Shown here piece by piece: positions 14,210-22,364 of a stretch of 35,795 bases of DNA; position 1 is the first letter of the stretch; each line of letters opens with the position of its first letter. The position numbers and the translations under genes were made by a program. Source of the stretch: a virus. The notes beneath the pieces were generated by a model that saw only the letters and a list, made by a program, of their open reading frames with translations, did no database searches and was not told the origin of the DNA. The DNA lies in the IMG/VR virus record IMGVR_UViG_3300022602_000247, positions 1 to 35,795 of that record. The stretch is one strand, 5' to 3'.

Positions 14210-15108
14210 GCAGCACCTGTCAAAGAGTTTAAATTTGACGTTATATCTAAAGCATTGCCGGTATTGATATTACCTAAATTCCTGACCGCTGAAAACCCTG
14301 CCGCAGTAAGAGGGTCTTGAACAAGCGCTTGTAAAGTCGTTTGAGCTGTTCTAACTTGTTTAAAAGTTAAACTAAAAGAAGACACAGTGCGAGTATCCTC
14401 TTCTTGAACAGGCTGGCATTTTAAAATGTACATATTTTGAAATACTGCCCAAGGAGTTTGAATTGTAAATGATTGGCGATTCTGCCAATAGCCATAAAGC
14501 AATTGAAACATCGTCTGTTGCTGATTTTGGGAAGTAACTTTTTGAGTGATAGATCCATTACTAATCACTGATTCCCCAGTGTTATTTTGCAAACTGCTCC
14601 AAGCGCTTTTAGCAGCGTTTAAAGTTGCTATTGAAGCTTGATAAGCTTGAAAAGCTTGATTGTATGCATTTATTGCGCCTTGTGTGATTTCAGGGCTTAA
14701 AGTTGGAATTGCCGCTAAGCTTGTAGCTGTATTTTGTAATATTTGAAGTGCGGGAGGTGGAACATTATTTAACTCTCCAATATATCCAACTGTGCTGACG
14801 GTTATAGGCTTTAAAGCAATATTGTCTTGAACTGAAAAATTCTCTTCGACGTAGTTATCAGTGATATCGCTCTCAAGAGATAAAGTTTGTTCGGCTTCAT
14901 AATGAAATAAAAGAGTCTTAGGTGCTTGATTTAATAAGTTACTTAATCCTAAACCTTGTAAAAGAGTTAAGCTGGTATCATTATCGGGTTGATAGCCTAT
15001 AGTTGAAGTCGGAGTAACTGCAACAATACCTCTTAACGCATTAATAGAATTACTAGCGAGGGAGAGTGCGCCAGTGGCTATTGATGTAGTTGTTAAGAGG
15101 TCTGCCAT
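14206..15108 (-). CDS. Dit-like or tail adaptor protein
   Basis: The 300-residue protein begins with a small-residue-rich helical region (LTTTSIATGALSLASNSINA). The segment LFHYEAEQTLSLESDITDNYVEENFSV is typical of the Dit-like N-terminal domain that follows the tape measure, and PWAVFQNMYILKCQPVQEED is a second beta segment. A central helix (ITQGAINAYNQAFQAYQASI) is less typical. It overlaps the tape measure stop by one base (TAATG). It is expected to connect the tail tube to the baseplate. Confidence 0.65.
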   Translation of the reverse strand: MADLLTTTSIATGALSLASNSINALRGIVAVTPTSTIGYQPDNDTSLTLLQGLGLSNLLNQAPKTLLFHYEAEQTLSLESDITDNYVEENFSVQDNIALKPITVSTVGYIGELNNVPPPALQILQNTATSLAAIPTLSPEITQGAINAYNQAFQAYQASIATLNAAKSAWSSLQNNTGESVISNGSITQKVTSQNQQQTMFQLLYGYWQNRQSFTIQTPWAVFQNMYILKCQPVQEEDTRTVSSFSLTFKQVRTAQTTLQALVQDPLTAAGFSAVRNLGNINTGNALDITSNLNSLTGAA

Positions 15109-16286
15109 TAATTCCTCTGAGTTCCAGGCAATTGCTGAAATGCATTTACAATTTGCCTTGTAGTTTCACTCGCTATTCTTGAAGGTTCAGGTGCGTTTCC
15201 ATTAAAGTTTAAAACAGGTGAAATATTATTAGTTTGAACGGTATCTCCTTTTGACTGCATTATAGGCATCTTGGGAGCTAAGATAGAACTTGGATTGCGG
15301 CTAGGTGCGGCGCTAGGTGCGGTTTTAGGAGTGACACTCCAAGGAGAATCAAAATCATTCATATCCATCATCGGATTAAATAACGCTGGGTTTGAAAGTA
15401 AAAATTTAGCTGCTTTAGGAATGTTGTTGGAAGCACTCGGCAAGACTTCTTTTGCGGTAAAACTTACTACTTCGGAGAGTCCAGTAATCCCCTTTTCCAT
15501 AACTTCAAAAACGTGTGATTTTTCAGCTATCTTTTCTAGTGCATTAGCTAATCCAAATAAAGCCGTTGTAATTTTATCCAAACCTGTAACAAAACCATCT
15601 CCATGTTTTATGAGTAAATCTTGGAATGCTTGAGATGCTTTCTGTTCTATTTTTGTTAAACCTTCTTTAACTTTTTCAAGTTTTTGAAGGTCAGCTTGGC
15701 TAGTAATAGACACTTGAGACAAAGCTTTATCTGTAAATTTTCCTTGATGAGCAGCCAAGACAAACTTATCACTGAGTCCTAAGCCTTGCTTTGAAATGTT
15801 TCGTTCTACATTGCTTCTAAAATATTTTTCAGCGTCTACCCATTTTTTTAAAGCATATTCTTTATCATTGACAGCTTTTTCAATATCTAAATCGTCATTA
15901 TTAGCCTGTAAAGCTCTTACCCACTCGGTTAAACCTTCAGGAGGTTTTTTTGTCCTTTGATAACTCTCCAACGCTTCGTGAATAGAAGAGATGTTTGCTG
16001 ACATTTCTTGGGCAGTAATTCCAACTGTTTCCCCCAATTTTTGCCAGCGTTGTATAGACTCTTCAGATACGCCCGTCTTTAAACTTAAAGCTTTTACTTC
16101 AATTGCATCGCCGCTAAATTTTTGCATCCCCCGTTCAGCGGCGTAAAACATGGCGACAATTGCTGCTTTTGCAGCGAGTGAAGTTGATGTGACTTTACTT
16201 AAGCTATTATTTAATTGACCAATAGCACCCAAAGCTTTGTCAGCGCCTTTAATTCCAAATTGTAAAAATAAATCTCCAGCATTCAC
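15108..16286 (-). CDS. Tail tape measure protein (short)
   Basis: Located directly after the frameshifted chaperone pair, as tape measures are. The start is GTG (16286) with AAGG upstream. The protein begins FLQFGIKGADKALGAIGQLN, a typical tape-measure N-terminus, followed by long helices with few prolines, a hydrophobic region near 230-260 (TGLDKITTALFGLANALEKI), then a Pro/Ser-rich linker (TPKTAPSAAPSRNP) and a C-terminal helix. At 392 residues it implies a short tail: about 59 nm at the usual 1.5 Angstrom per residue, an estimate from family behaviour. Confidence 0.75.
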   Translation of the reverse strand: MNAGDLFLQFGIKGADKALGAIGQLNNSLSKVTSTSLAAKAAIVAMFYAAERGMQKFSGDAIEVKALSLKTGVSEESIQRWQKLGETVGITAQEMSANISSIHEALESYQRTKKPPEGLTEWVRALQANNDDLDIEKAVNDKEYALKKWVDAEKYFRSNVERNISKQGLGLSDKFVLAAHQGKFTDKALSQVSITSQADLQKLEKVKEGLTKIEQKASQAFQDLLIKHGDGFVTGLDKITTALFGLANALEKIAEKSHVFEVMEKGITGLSEVVSFTAKEVLPSASNNIPKAAKFLLSNPALFNPMMDMNDFDSPWSVTPKTAPSAAPSRNPSSILAPKMPIMQSKGDTVQTNNISPVLNFNGNAPEPSRIASETTRQIVNAFQQLPGTQRN

Positions 16287-16291
16287 TTGAG

Positions 16292-16564
16292 TTATACCTT
16301 GTTCATTTCTAAATAAATTCGCTCGTACCTATCGACAAACTCCTCATAATTTAAACACTGCAAAACTGTTCTTGTGTCCCACTCTAAAATCATTTCAGGA
16401 TTGCCAGCTCCATAGCCTGCTTTTGCAAGCCTTATGGCAATCGCTAAGGGGTCGCTTTGTCCTTCAACCCTTGGGAGTTTTTGAGAGTTTCCAAAACTTC
16501 CGAATACTTTGAAGAGTGGGCCTTCAGAAAAGGGCCAAGAACTGCTTTTCCGACCTCCATACAC
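16292..16564 (-). CDS. Tail assembly chaperone, minus-one frameshift extension (T part)
   Basis: This frame lies -1 relative to the upstream chaperone ORF, overlaps it by 121 bases, and has no good start of its own. Entering at the CAAAAAC site (16483-16477) would give 125 residues of the first ORF plus 61 of this one, starting LPRVEGQSDPLAIAIRLAKA and ending YERIYLEMNKV. The arrangement is the classical G/GT pair before a tape measure. Only the downstream part after the slip is likely translated. Confidence 0.65.
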   Translation of the reverse strand: MYGGRKSSSWPFSEGPLFKVFGSFGNSQKLPRVEGQSDPLAIAIRLAKAGYGAGNPEMILEWDTRTVLQCLNYEEFVDRYERIYLEMNKV

Positions 16565-16851
16565 ACGCTGATATAATCCTCGCGTGCTTCTTCTGGGTCA
16601 AATGTAGTCATTGGATCTATCTTTAGGTCGTTATAAAGACACCGCTTCATACAAGTCCAAAGCGGCATCTTTATTTTATGGCTAGAAAACCCAAGACAAA
16701 TGACGTTTTTTAAAATCTCTCCAGGGTCACTTGTTGATAGACTAATTTTTTGAGCTTCCTCAAAAACAGCTTCTTTTAAAAGTAGCGCTTCGCCAAATGG
16801 AATTTTTCCAATTTTTAAGATAGCGCCACTGGGTAATAAAATATCTTGCAT
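16444..16851 (-). CDS. Tail assembly chaperone (G part)
   Basis: The 135-residue ORF has the look of phage tail chaperones: a beta-hairpin N-terminus (ILLPSGAILKIGKIPFGEALLL) followed by helices (DPEEAREDYISVCMEVGKAVL). It lies between the tail tube and the tape measure, and AGGA precedes the ATG at four bases. It ends at TAG (16444-16446) unless ribosomes shift frame. The chaperone binds the tape measure during tail assembly and is not in the virion in known phages. Confidence 0.7.
   Translation of the reverse strand: MQDILLPSGAILKIGKIPFGEALLLKEAVFEEAQKISLSTSDPGEILKNVICLGFSSHKIKMPLWTCMKRCLYNDLKIDPMTTFDPEEAREDYISVCMEVGKAVLGPFLKAHSSKYSEVLETLKNSQGLKDKATP
16477..16483 (-). promoter_or_regulatory. 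Candidate -1 ribosomal slippery site CAAAAAC
   Basis: In the zero frame the site reads C AAA AAC followed by TCC. It is an imperfect form of the X XXY YYZ pattern: Y tRNA pairing is good, X is C rather than A. A -1 shift continues as CTC CCA AGG in the extension frame. It lies 34 bases before the zero-frame stop. Confidence 0.5.
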
Positions 16852-16860
16852 CTAATCCTC

Positions 16861-17319
16861 TTAGGTTATTGCACGTACAGAAGGTTGATTCGCAAACTTC
16901 AGCATATAGATAGACTCACTTTGAACAGTATCGCCCTCTACGTTTGTTTTTGCTTCTGGGACTTTCGAAATAATCCCCCCCGCCATGTTGTAAACTACAC
17001 TAGTGATGTTACCTTTTCCATCCCCTGATTTTTTAGCAAAGGAACCATCAATTAATACAAAGGCTGTAAAGTTAGCATTCTGCTGATTTAAAAGCCCATT
17101 CAAATATTGGTCATCGCTAGAGCCTAAAATAACATGAATTTCAACTTCGCTCTGTTGACCTGTAGTATTCAGAGCATAGATCGCATTCCCATTTTTGCCT
17201 ATTTTTAAATTTGCCAATTCATTTGGAAATTTAATCATGACGCAATCGCCAGGTCCTAGGTCATTTAAAACTCGCCCGTTTAAAGTTATTGTATCCTGTC
17301 CGCTCAATGAACTGATCAT
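16861..17319 (-). CDS. Tail tube protein
   Basis: A 152-residue beta-rich protein (SGQDTITLNGRVL, GPGDCVMIKFPNELAN, TAFVLIDGSFAKKSG, SESIYMLKFANQP) directly after the sheath, with AGAGG at good spacing. DUF3277-like tube proteins follow DUF3383 sheaths in known phages, so the position makes this the inner tube. A seven-G run lies in the codons for GlyGly near residue 112. Confidence 0.7.
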   Translation of the reverse strand: MISSLSGQDTITLNGRVLNDLGPGDCVMIKFPNELANLKIGKNGNAIYALNTTGQQSEVEIHVILGSSDDQYLNGLLNQQNANFTAFVLIDGSFAKKSGDGKGNITSVVYNMAGGIISKVPEAKTNVEGDTVQSESIYMLKFANQPSVRAIT

Positions 17320-17341
17320 AAAGTTAACCTCTTATTTTTTA

Positions 17342-18811
17342 TTACTGATTAATATAAATGACAATATTTGCCGTCTGGATAGCGCCAGCTTCTTTTAAAG
17401 CAATCTGCATGAGAGGCGCTTTTCTGGCAGCGCGATCAACTTGGGATTGCTGTGCAATAGGAAGAGTAAATATGTAGTACCCGAACTGAGCAATGTTTTG
17501 ATACAGCAATACTTGATTGCCGAACGTGGTTGGACTTGTCCAAGTGCCAGGAGCTAGCATTTGATTAATCACACCTTGAGCACAGACAGATCTTGCCACC
17601 GCTTTCATTGCATCCATTCCGGCTTCAGTTTGAGGTTGCTTTGTCGCGGTTTGAGCTAAGAAATTAAACACAGCAATTTGTAAAGCGCCAACAATCCATA
17701 ATTGATTGTATATGCTGTCATAATAACGATTCGCACCATTTGAAATAATGCCAGCGGTACCTTGAATGCTTGGATAGATATCAGCTCCGGCGGCTTCTGC
17801 TAAACTTTTGATAGTCTCGCTCATCGTTGGATCTGGAGCAATTGTAGCCAAAGGTTTTAAGTTCATTGTGATAGTCGTATTTGAACCTGAAAAATTAACG
17901 GATAAACCAAGACCTGCATAAGCAGCGGCGAAAAGCACCGAGTTGAAGCCTGTGACACCATATGATATTGAATTGTCTCCGTAATATAAGCCACGCGAGT
18001 GACTTAAATTAGTAGACCGTAAAAGATCTAAACTACCTCCCGGATTGATATCGGAGGTCACATAACTTGCAAAAAATATAATTTTATTTAACGCTTGTAC
18101 TGCTGAAGCAGCGGCAAGCATTTCACTTTGTCCCATTCCATAAACAAGATCAACGTCATGATTACAAAGAATACCAAAAAAATTCACTTGCGAGACAGCG
18201 GCGTTAATTGCTGCTACTAAACTTTCTCCAGTTGTAGTCAAACTTGGAGTCACTGTAACGGCGGCCGAACTACCATCCAAAAGAGTATTATTTGCTACAA
18301 TAAACAGAGCAGGAGAAGGGCCATAAACTCCATTCATTGTAACTTCTAAAGTTCCACTTGCAATAGAACCGTTTACAAGCACTGACTGTAAACCGCTGAC
18401 TTGTCTAAGTGTGCTTTGAATTGTAGCAGCAGTATCGTTCCATTGAATAATTCCTGAAGTGTTACCTTGCCAAGTTAACTGAAAAGAACCAGAGGCAGGA
18501 GCAGCGCTAAAAACTATCGTTTCAACGCCTACACCCATTTTAATAATAATAAGTTGTCCGTTCCCATTTAAAATATTAGGTTGTTGTGAAAAAATAGCAT
18601 TAGCCATCGCATAAGTTTGCGAAGTTGTACCAAAATCGGCAGCTACATCTTGCGGCAACACATAAGCTTTATAACTTCCCGAGAAAGGGTCTCCAGGCGC
18701 TTCCGTAGTAAAAATTGCTAAGTTAGAAGTGTTGTATGCATTAGCACCAAGGCTTGCTTGTGAAACGCTGACGTTGACGATATCTGATATACTAAGTTGT
18801 GGCGTTGCCAT
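17342..18811 (-). CDS. Tail sheath protein (DUF3383-like) with inserted beta-module
   Basis: The 489-residue protein has the DUF3383 sheath pattern: an N-terminal strand region (ISDIVNVSVSQASLGANAYN), VDLVYGMGQSEMLAAASAVQ, ASYVTSDINPG, and a C-terminal domain (AGMDAMKAVARSVCAQGVIN, LAPGTW, AARKAPLMQIALKEAGAI). Residues about 104-188 are an insert: ASGSFQLTWQGNTSG, DTAATIQSTLRQVSGLQSV, LEVTMNG. It is homologous to a segment of the baseplate protein at 9286-10239. The contractile sheath gives the phage its myovirus type. The start has GAGGGGG about 10 bases upstream. Confidence 0.85.
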   Translation of the reverse strand: MATPQLSISDIVNVSVSQASLGANAYNTSNLAIFTTEAPGDPFSGSYKAYVLPQDVAADFGTTSQTYAMANAIFSQQPNILNGNGQLIIIKMGVGVETIVFSAAPASGSFQLTWQGNTSGIIQWNDTAATIQSTLRQVSGLQSVLVNGSIASGTLEVTMNGVYGPSPALFIVANNTLLDGSSAAVTVTPSLTTTGESLVAAINAAVSQVNFFGILCNHDVDLVYGMGQSEMLAAASAVQALNKIIFFASYVTSDINPGGSLDLLRSTNLSHSRGLYYGDNSISYGVTGFNSVLFAAAYAGLGLSVNFSGSNTTITMNLKPLATIAPDPTMSETIKSLAEAAGADIYPSIQGTAGIISNGANRYYDSIYNQLWIVGALQIAVFNFLAQTATKQPQTEAGMDAMKAVARSVCAQGVINQMLAPGTWTSPTTFGNQVLLYQNIAQFGYYIFTLPIAQQSQVDRAARKAPLMQIALKEAGAIQTANIVIYINQ

Positions 18812-18826
18812 TTTTAAAATTCCCCC

Positions 18827-19573
18827 TCATTGATTTAAAATAATTTGTGGATTGTCAAATGTATTAAAGTATGGTGCTTGTAAATTTAGTGCGATCGAGT
18901 ATTGAGTTCTAAAAACGTATTTATATCGATACGGTATGGCCGCACCGTCTACGTTAGATAAGTTTACAAACTGAATCGGCATTCTTCCAATTGTAAACCC
19001 ATTCGCTTCTTGTTGCTGCCTTGAATAAGTAGAATTTAAAGCCAAAGGAATGAGTCCGATACCATCTCTTGCAGCAGGTCCACGAGAAATAATATCAATC
19101 CCGATGTTATCGCACATATTAATGTATTGAAAAACTTGAGAGCCGTCCAAAGGATTTGGATACCAATTATTTCCAATGGGTTTACTCGAGTTTACATCGC
19201 AAATTACGTACAAAGAAGAATCTGTAGGTTGAAAAATTTTTTGGTCCCAAGCAAAAATATGGCTATCATCTAAATTTAAAAATTTTTGAAGGATATCTAA
19301 AACTAAAAAAAACACTGAACCGATTAGAATTCTAGCAAAAGCAATCGCTCCGAGATTGTCTATAACTTGTATCGTGTCATACATGCGGTCGACAGGATAA
19401 GCCGTCATTGACGGAGGAGCAGTATAAGTACCGAGAGAACTCGATATGGTGCCACCTGCTCCCCCCGGAATTATAGAATAGATATATGGAGTAGTTCCCC
19501 CGGTTGCCAGAAATTGAATAAAATTAGCGCCAGGTACGCAAGCTGTATAATTCTGAGCGAGCGTCAACGGCAT
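18827..19573 (-). CDS. Neck or tail terminator protein with Ig-like N-terminus
   Basis: ATG at 19573 is preferred; the GTG at 19582 overlaps the AGAGG ribosome-binding site. The N-terminal 85 residues form an Ig-like domain (GGTTPYIYSIIPGGAGGTI, then IQVIDNLGAIAFARILIG) matching the C-terminal domain of gpJ. The rest (DDSHIFAWDQKIFQPTDSSL, YVICDV, NMCDNIGIDIISRG, YRYKYVFRTQYSIAL) resembles phage neck terminator proteins that cap the tail and join it to the head. Position just before the sheath gene supports this. Confidence 0.65.
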   Translation of the reverse strand: MPLTLAQNYTACVPGANFIQFLATGGTTPYIYSIIPGGAGGTISSSLGTYTAPPSMTAYPVDRMYDTIQVIDNLGAIAFARILIGSVFFLVLDILQKFLNLDDSHIFAWDQKIFQPTDSSLYVICDVNSSKPIGNNWYPNPLDGSQVFQYINMCDNIGIDIISRGPAARDGIGLIPLALNSTYSRQQQEANGFTIGRMPIQFVNLSNVDGAAIPYRYKYVFRTQYSIALNLQAPYFNTFDNPQIILNQ

Positions 19574-19787
19574 GATTGACACCTCTTAGAATTAGATTTA
19601 ATTATTTTAATATGCTTCAACAAATAGCGATTAGTGTTGCACAACAGGCGAATTGTCTTGTGTGGAAACGTTCTTTTCGGAAAGGAACCCATAAAACTAT
19701 TTATGGTCTCTTTACATGCAGTGGAGAACGTATCCTCTTGCCGAAAGAGATTCTTCGCCATACGTGTAAAGATTGTGAGCGTCCTTT
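19574..19787. other. Hairpin-rich 214-bp gap between connector and terminator genes
   Basis: Four or more consecutive inverted repeats are visible: GTTCTTTT/AAAGGAAC around 19670-19688, CCATAAA-acta-TTTATGG (19689-19706), CTTTACA/TGTAAAG (19710-19771) enclosing CTCTT/AAGAG, and CCTTT/AAAGG near 19782-19795. A perfect TTGACA (19576-19581) with TTTAAT 15 bases on could be a plus-strand promoter. The gap may encode a small protein (19612-19818) or a structured RNA. Confidence 0.4.
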
Positions 19788-19818
19788 TCATAAAGGTCCG
19801 CTTCCTTCCCAATCTTGA
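19612..19818 (+). CDS. Possible plus-strand small Cys-rich protein, 68 residues
   Basis: Starts at ATG 19612, eight bases beyond an AT-rich stretch after a perfect TTGACA. The product contains FTCSGERILLPKEI and HTCKDCERPF, a possible zinc site, and many basic residues. Codon use is richer in C than in the neighbours. It overlaps the 3' end of the minus-strand connector gene by 31 bases. A structured RNA is the rival reading of the same DNA. Confidence 0.35.
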   Translation: MLQQIAISVAQQANCLVWKRSFRKGTHKTIYGLFTCSGERILLPKEILRHTCKDCERPFHKGPLPSQS

Positions 19819-20198
19819 ATAAGAAAGTACTCAATAAAACCGTACTGACCATAATCACTGCGACTCATCACTCGAGTTTGCTTGTTATTAATTTGTGGAA
19901 AAACAACTACGTCATCAACTTGAAGTGTTAACGGAGTTTGAGTGTAAAGTAAGTAAGGTGTCCAAGCCCTTTGGCCTTCTGGCAGAAGCTTCATTTCTCG
20001 AGCTCCGCCAGGCATAAAGATACCCCAAAAATCCGTAGTTACTGGAACTTCTTTATTTTGATACCCAACAACGCTTTTAACAATTTGAACAAAAGTAAGC
20101 TTTTGAAACCAATCTGTCATCGCCTCGGACACCAACGGAATAGTGCCTTGATTTTTGTAGAGAGGGATATCGCATCCATTTACGATGGTACTAGCCAT
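19788..20198 (-). CDS. Head-tail connector protein
   Basis: A 136-residue beta-rich protein (IPLVSEAMTDWFQKLTFVQI, VTTDFWGIFMPGGAREMKLL, QVDDVVVFPQINNKQTRVMS) located between the tail-completion protein and the neck terminator. GAGGG precedes the ATG at 8 bases. The pattern (VDDVVV..., RVMSR.DY..YGF..Y.L) fits small neck proteins. The exact family is not certain. Confidence 0.55.
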   Translation of the reverse strand: MASTIVNGCDIPLYKNQGTIPLVSEAMTDWFQKLTFVQIVKSVVGYQNKEVPVTTDFWGIFMPGGAREMKLLPEGQRAWTPYLLYTQTPLTLQVDDVVVFPQINNKQTRVMSRSDYGQYGFIEYFLIQDWEGSGPL

Positions 20199-20682
20199 TT
20201 GTAGAGCCCTCTACGACTTCAAAAGTAACCGCATTTCTAAGTTGGCCTGTATCATCAAGGATTCTATTGTTAGTATTTTTGTAGCCAGGTCTCCATTTCT
20301 TCCATCCACCGAAACCACCTGACTGAAAAGCGTCATCAACTACCTTAACAGCTAAGACTCCTAGTTTTTCAAATAAGCCGTGAAAAGTGCCTTCCTTGGC
20401 GCACTTCCCTAGAGCATCCTTGCTCAACAGCTTACTTTGATCTAACTCCGTTTTAAAAACAGTTGTCAAAGGCATGAGCAAAAATGATCTCTGAGGTATG
20501 TTGCGCAAAGGCGAACCGAATTCGTGTATCGCGCCAATTTCAGCATTATTTAGCTGTCCATCAGTGCGAGATGAACCTGCAAGCACTCCAATTTGAAGCA
20601 CGGGAAGCTTAGTTTTAAGTAATTTTTGAAGTTGCTTTAGACCTTTTAATTCAATTGTATCGTTTTCAAAGTGAGCACTCAT
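20191..20682 (-). CDS. Virion morphogenesis/tail-completion protein
   Basis: The 163-residue protein has the signature GAIHEFGSPLRNIPQRSFLL followed by a helix and then GGWKKWRPGYKN, RILDDTGQLRNAVTFEV, as in P2 gpS / Mu gpG-type morphogenesis proteins (HK97 gp10-like). It starts in an ATGA overlap with the upstream gene and its end overlaps the next by 8 bases. It is expected to join head and tail. Confidence 0.75.
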   Translation of the reverse strand: MSAHFENDTIELKGLKQLQKLLKTKLPVLQIGVLAGSSRTDGQLNNAEIGAIHEFGSPLRNIPQRSFLLMPLTTVFKTELDQSKLLSKDALGKCAKEGTFHGLFEKLGVLAVKVVDDAFQSGGFGGWKKWRPGYKNTNNRILDDTGQLRNAVTFEVVEGSTNG

Positions 20683-22364
20683 GTTGCACTCAATATTGAT
20701 GTGATATCAATACTCGCTTGAATAGGTATGGTGAGATAAAGCGGAGTTCCATCTGTATTAATTTTTTCTACCGCCGTACCTTTTTGAATCACAACTTGCA
20801 TGAAAGTATTGGTGCCTTGAAACTGAGTTGTAGCCATCAATGGGCATTCAAAATATCCGTTAAAATCTGTAAGCACTGTAACTGAAGAATAGAGCAACAC
20901 ATTTTGATCAGCGGCCATGTACGAGTCAGCGACAGCATTTACTAAGCTAAAAATAATGCTTGCGTTAGCAATGGGTAAACTTTGAAGGTCTCTCAAATAT
21001 CCATAAACTAACGTTGTTACTGGAATTGGATGAGCGGGCAAAACGTAATCATAAAAAAACTGATAGTATCCGATTGATGGTGTAAATACTTGAGCAGGCG
21101 AACTAAATAACGTGTAAAAAGTTAGATTACTCGGTAACAAGCTACTGACTAAAGTAGCCATATGTGCAGCAATATCTGCATCGGTATTGGTTTGCGCAAA
21201 AGATCCGTTAGATGGTACCCATGAAGTCCCATTCCAATATTTCATTTGACCATCCACAATAGGAGCAAAAGTGATACTGGTCCCAGTCGGAGTTTTTCCG
21301 ATAAAACCAAAACTATTGCTGCTTGTAGAAGGTACATATGCATTTGTATAAGCATAACCGGAAGCTGGAAATGGAGGCGTAATTGAATATTGAAGTATCA
21401 ATGGAGCAGTTAACCCGCTTGGAACGGGATTACTATCTGTGATCATTACAATTGTAAGTGTCCCAATGTTTTTTGGAAAACTACTAATATTATTAGTAAG
21501 AGTTGGCCAATCAGTGCCTTGACTATATTCACCATTCGAAGGCACCCAGGCAGTACCGTTATAGTAAAGCCCCGATAAAATAAATACAGGAAAACCGATA
21601 AAGTTAGATGAAATTAAAGATAAACAAAAATAATTAGGAAGCGTAATATTTGGAAAAGTAACAGTGTCTCCAAAATACCAGTCTAACTGGTTAACGTAGA
21701 AAGGTCCGACTGCTACTGGATTAGTTTGATTATTAATACAGATTCCGGGTGTAGAATTGTAATCAAAAGCAACTAAGCTTGTATAAAATACAACTGAATT
21801 TCTAAGATAAGTTACGATCCCATTTAAAATTTTAACTTCAAAAATATCACCTTGCGACCAAACAACTGCTGTACTTTGAGTGTTACCGGATTCAATTGGT
21901 TGAGCAGTAGTGCCATTAATGAACCATCCCCATCCGATTAAGTTATTGTTTCCTGAACTTGTATCTCCGATGGCCCATCCTGCCACGTAAACAGCACCGT
22001 CTGTAGGGTTACCCGCTACCCAATTTAAATCCGCATCATTATTTGCAACAAAGGTATCCGAGAAAGCGCCAGCATCCCAACTGCTTGGAAGACCGCCAGT
22101 TTTTGTTATGCCGCCATTTTGATCAATAGTTACATTTTGACTAGAAGCCCAGTTTACAGAAACAACAGGTTGTATTTGTTCACAATGGCCATTGGAAATG
22201 TTTGAATATATTGGATTAAAAGTAAATCCGGCGCTACTTGTAAAAGGTTGAGTGACTTCTGAATAAGTACCTGTGGGAGTCAATTCGGCATCTGTAGTAA
22301 TTGTTAAATTTTGAGATTTAAAATCTAAAGGGTTATCAAAATAAGTTAAATTTGCGTAGCTCAT
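20679..22364 (-). CDS. Large beta-rich head fibre or whisker-like protein
   Basis: The start at 22364 (ATGA overlap with the connector stop and AAGGAAG upstream) is preferred over an upstream in-frame codon at 22436. The 561-residue product contains a SPRY/lectin-like domain (WSQGDIFEVKILNGIVTYLR, LDWYFGD), then two WNG-type modules (YYNGTAWVPSNGEYSQG, YWNGTSWVPSNGSFAQ), then a C-terminal Ig/CarboxypepD-like domain (YGYLRDLQSLPIANASIIF, DFNGYFECPL). The same domains occur in the 746-residue protein at 25929-28169. Position inside the connector genes suggests a neck- or capsid-attached binding protein. Confidence 0.6.
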   Translation of the reverse strand: MSYANLTYFDNPLDFKSQNLTITTDAELTPTGTYSEVTQPFTSSAGFTFNPIYSNISNGHCEQIQPVVSVNWASSQNVTIDQNGGITKTGGLPSSWDAGAFSDTFVANNDADLNWVAGNPTDGAVYVAGWAIGDTSSGNNNLIGWGWFINGTTAQPIESGNTQSTAVVWSQGDIFEVKILNGIVTYLRNSVVFYTSLVAFDYNSTPGICINNQTNPVAVGPFYVNQLDWYFGDTVTFPNITLPNYFCLSLISSNFIGFPVFILSGLYYNGTAWVPSNGEYSQGTDWPTLTNNISSFPKNIGTLTIVMITDSNPVPSGLTAPLILQYSITPPFPASGYAYTNAYVPSTSSNSFGFIGKTPTGTSITFAPIVDGQMKYWNGTSWVPSNGSFAQTNTDADIAAHMATLVSSLLPSNLTFYTLFSSPAQVFTPSIGYYQFFYDYVLPAHPIPVTTLVYGYLRDLQSLPIANASIIFSLVNAVADSYMAADQNVLLYSSVTVLTDFNGYFECPLMATTQFQGTNTFMQVVIQKGTAVEKINTDGTPLYLTIPIQASIDITSILSAT

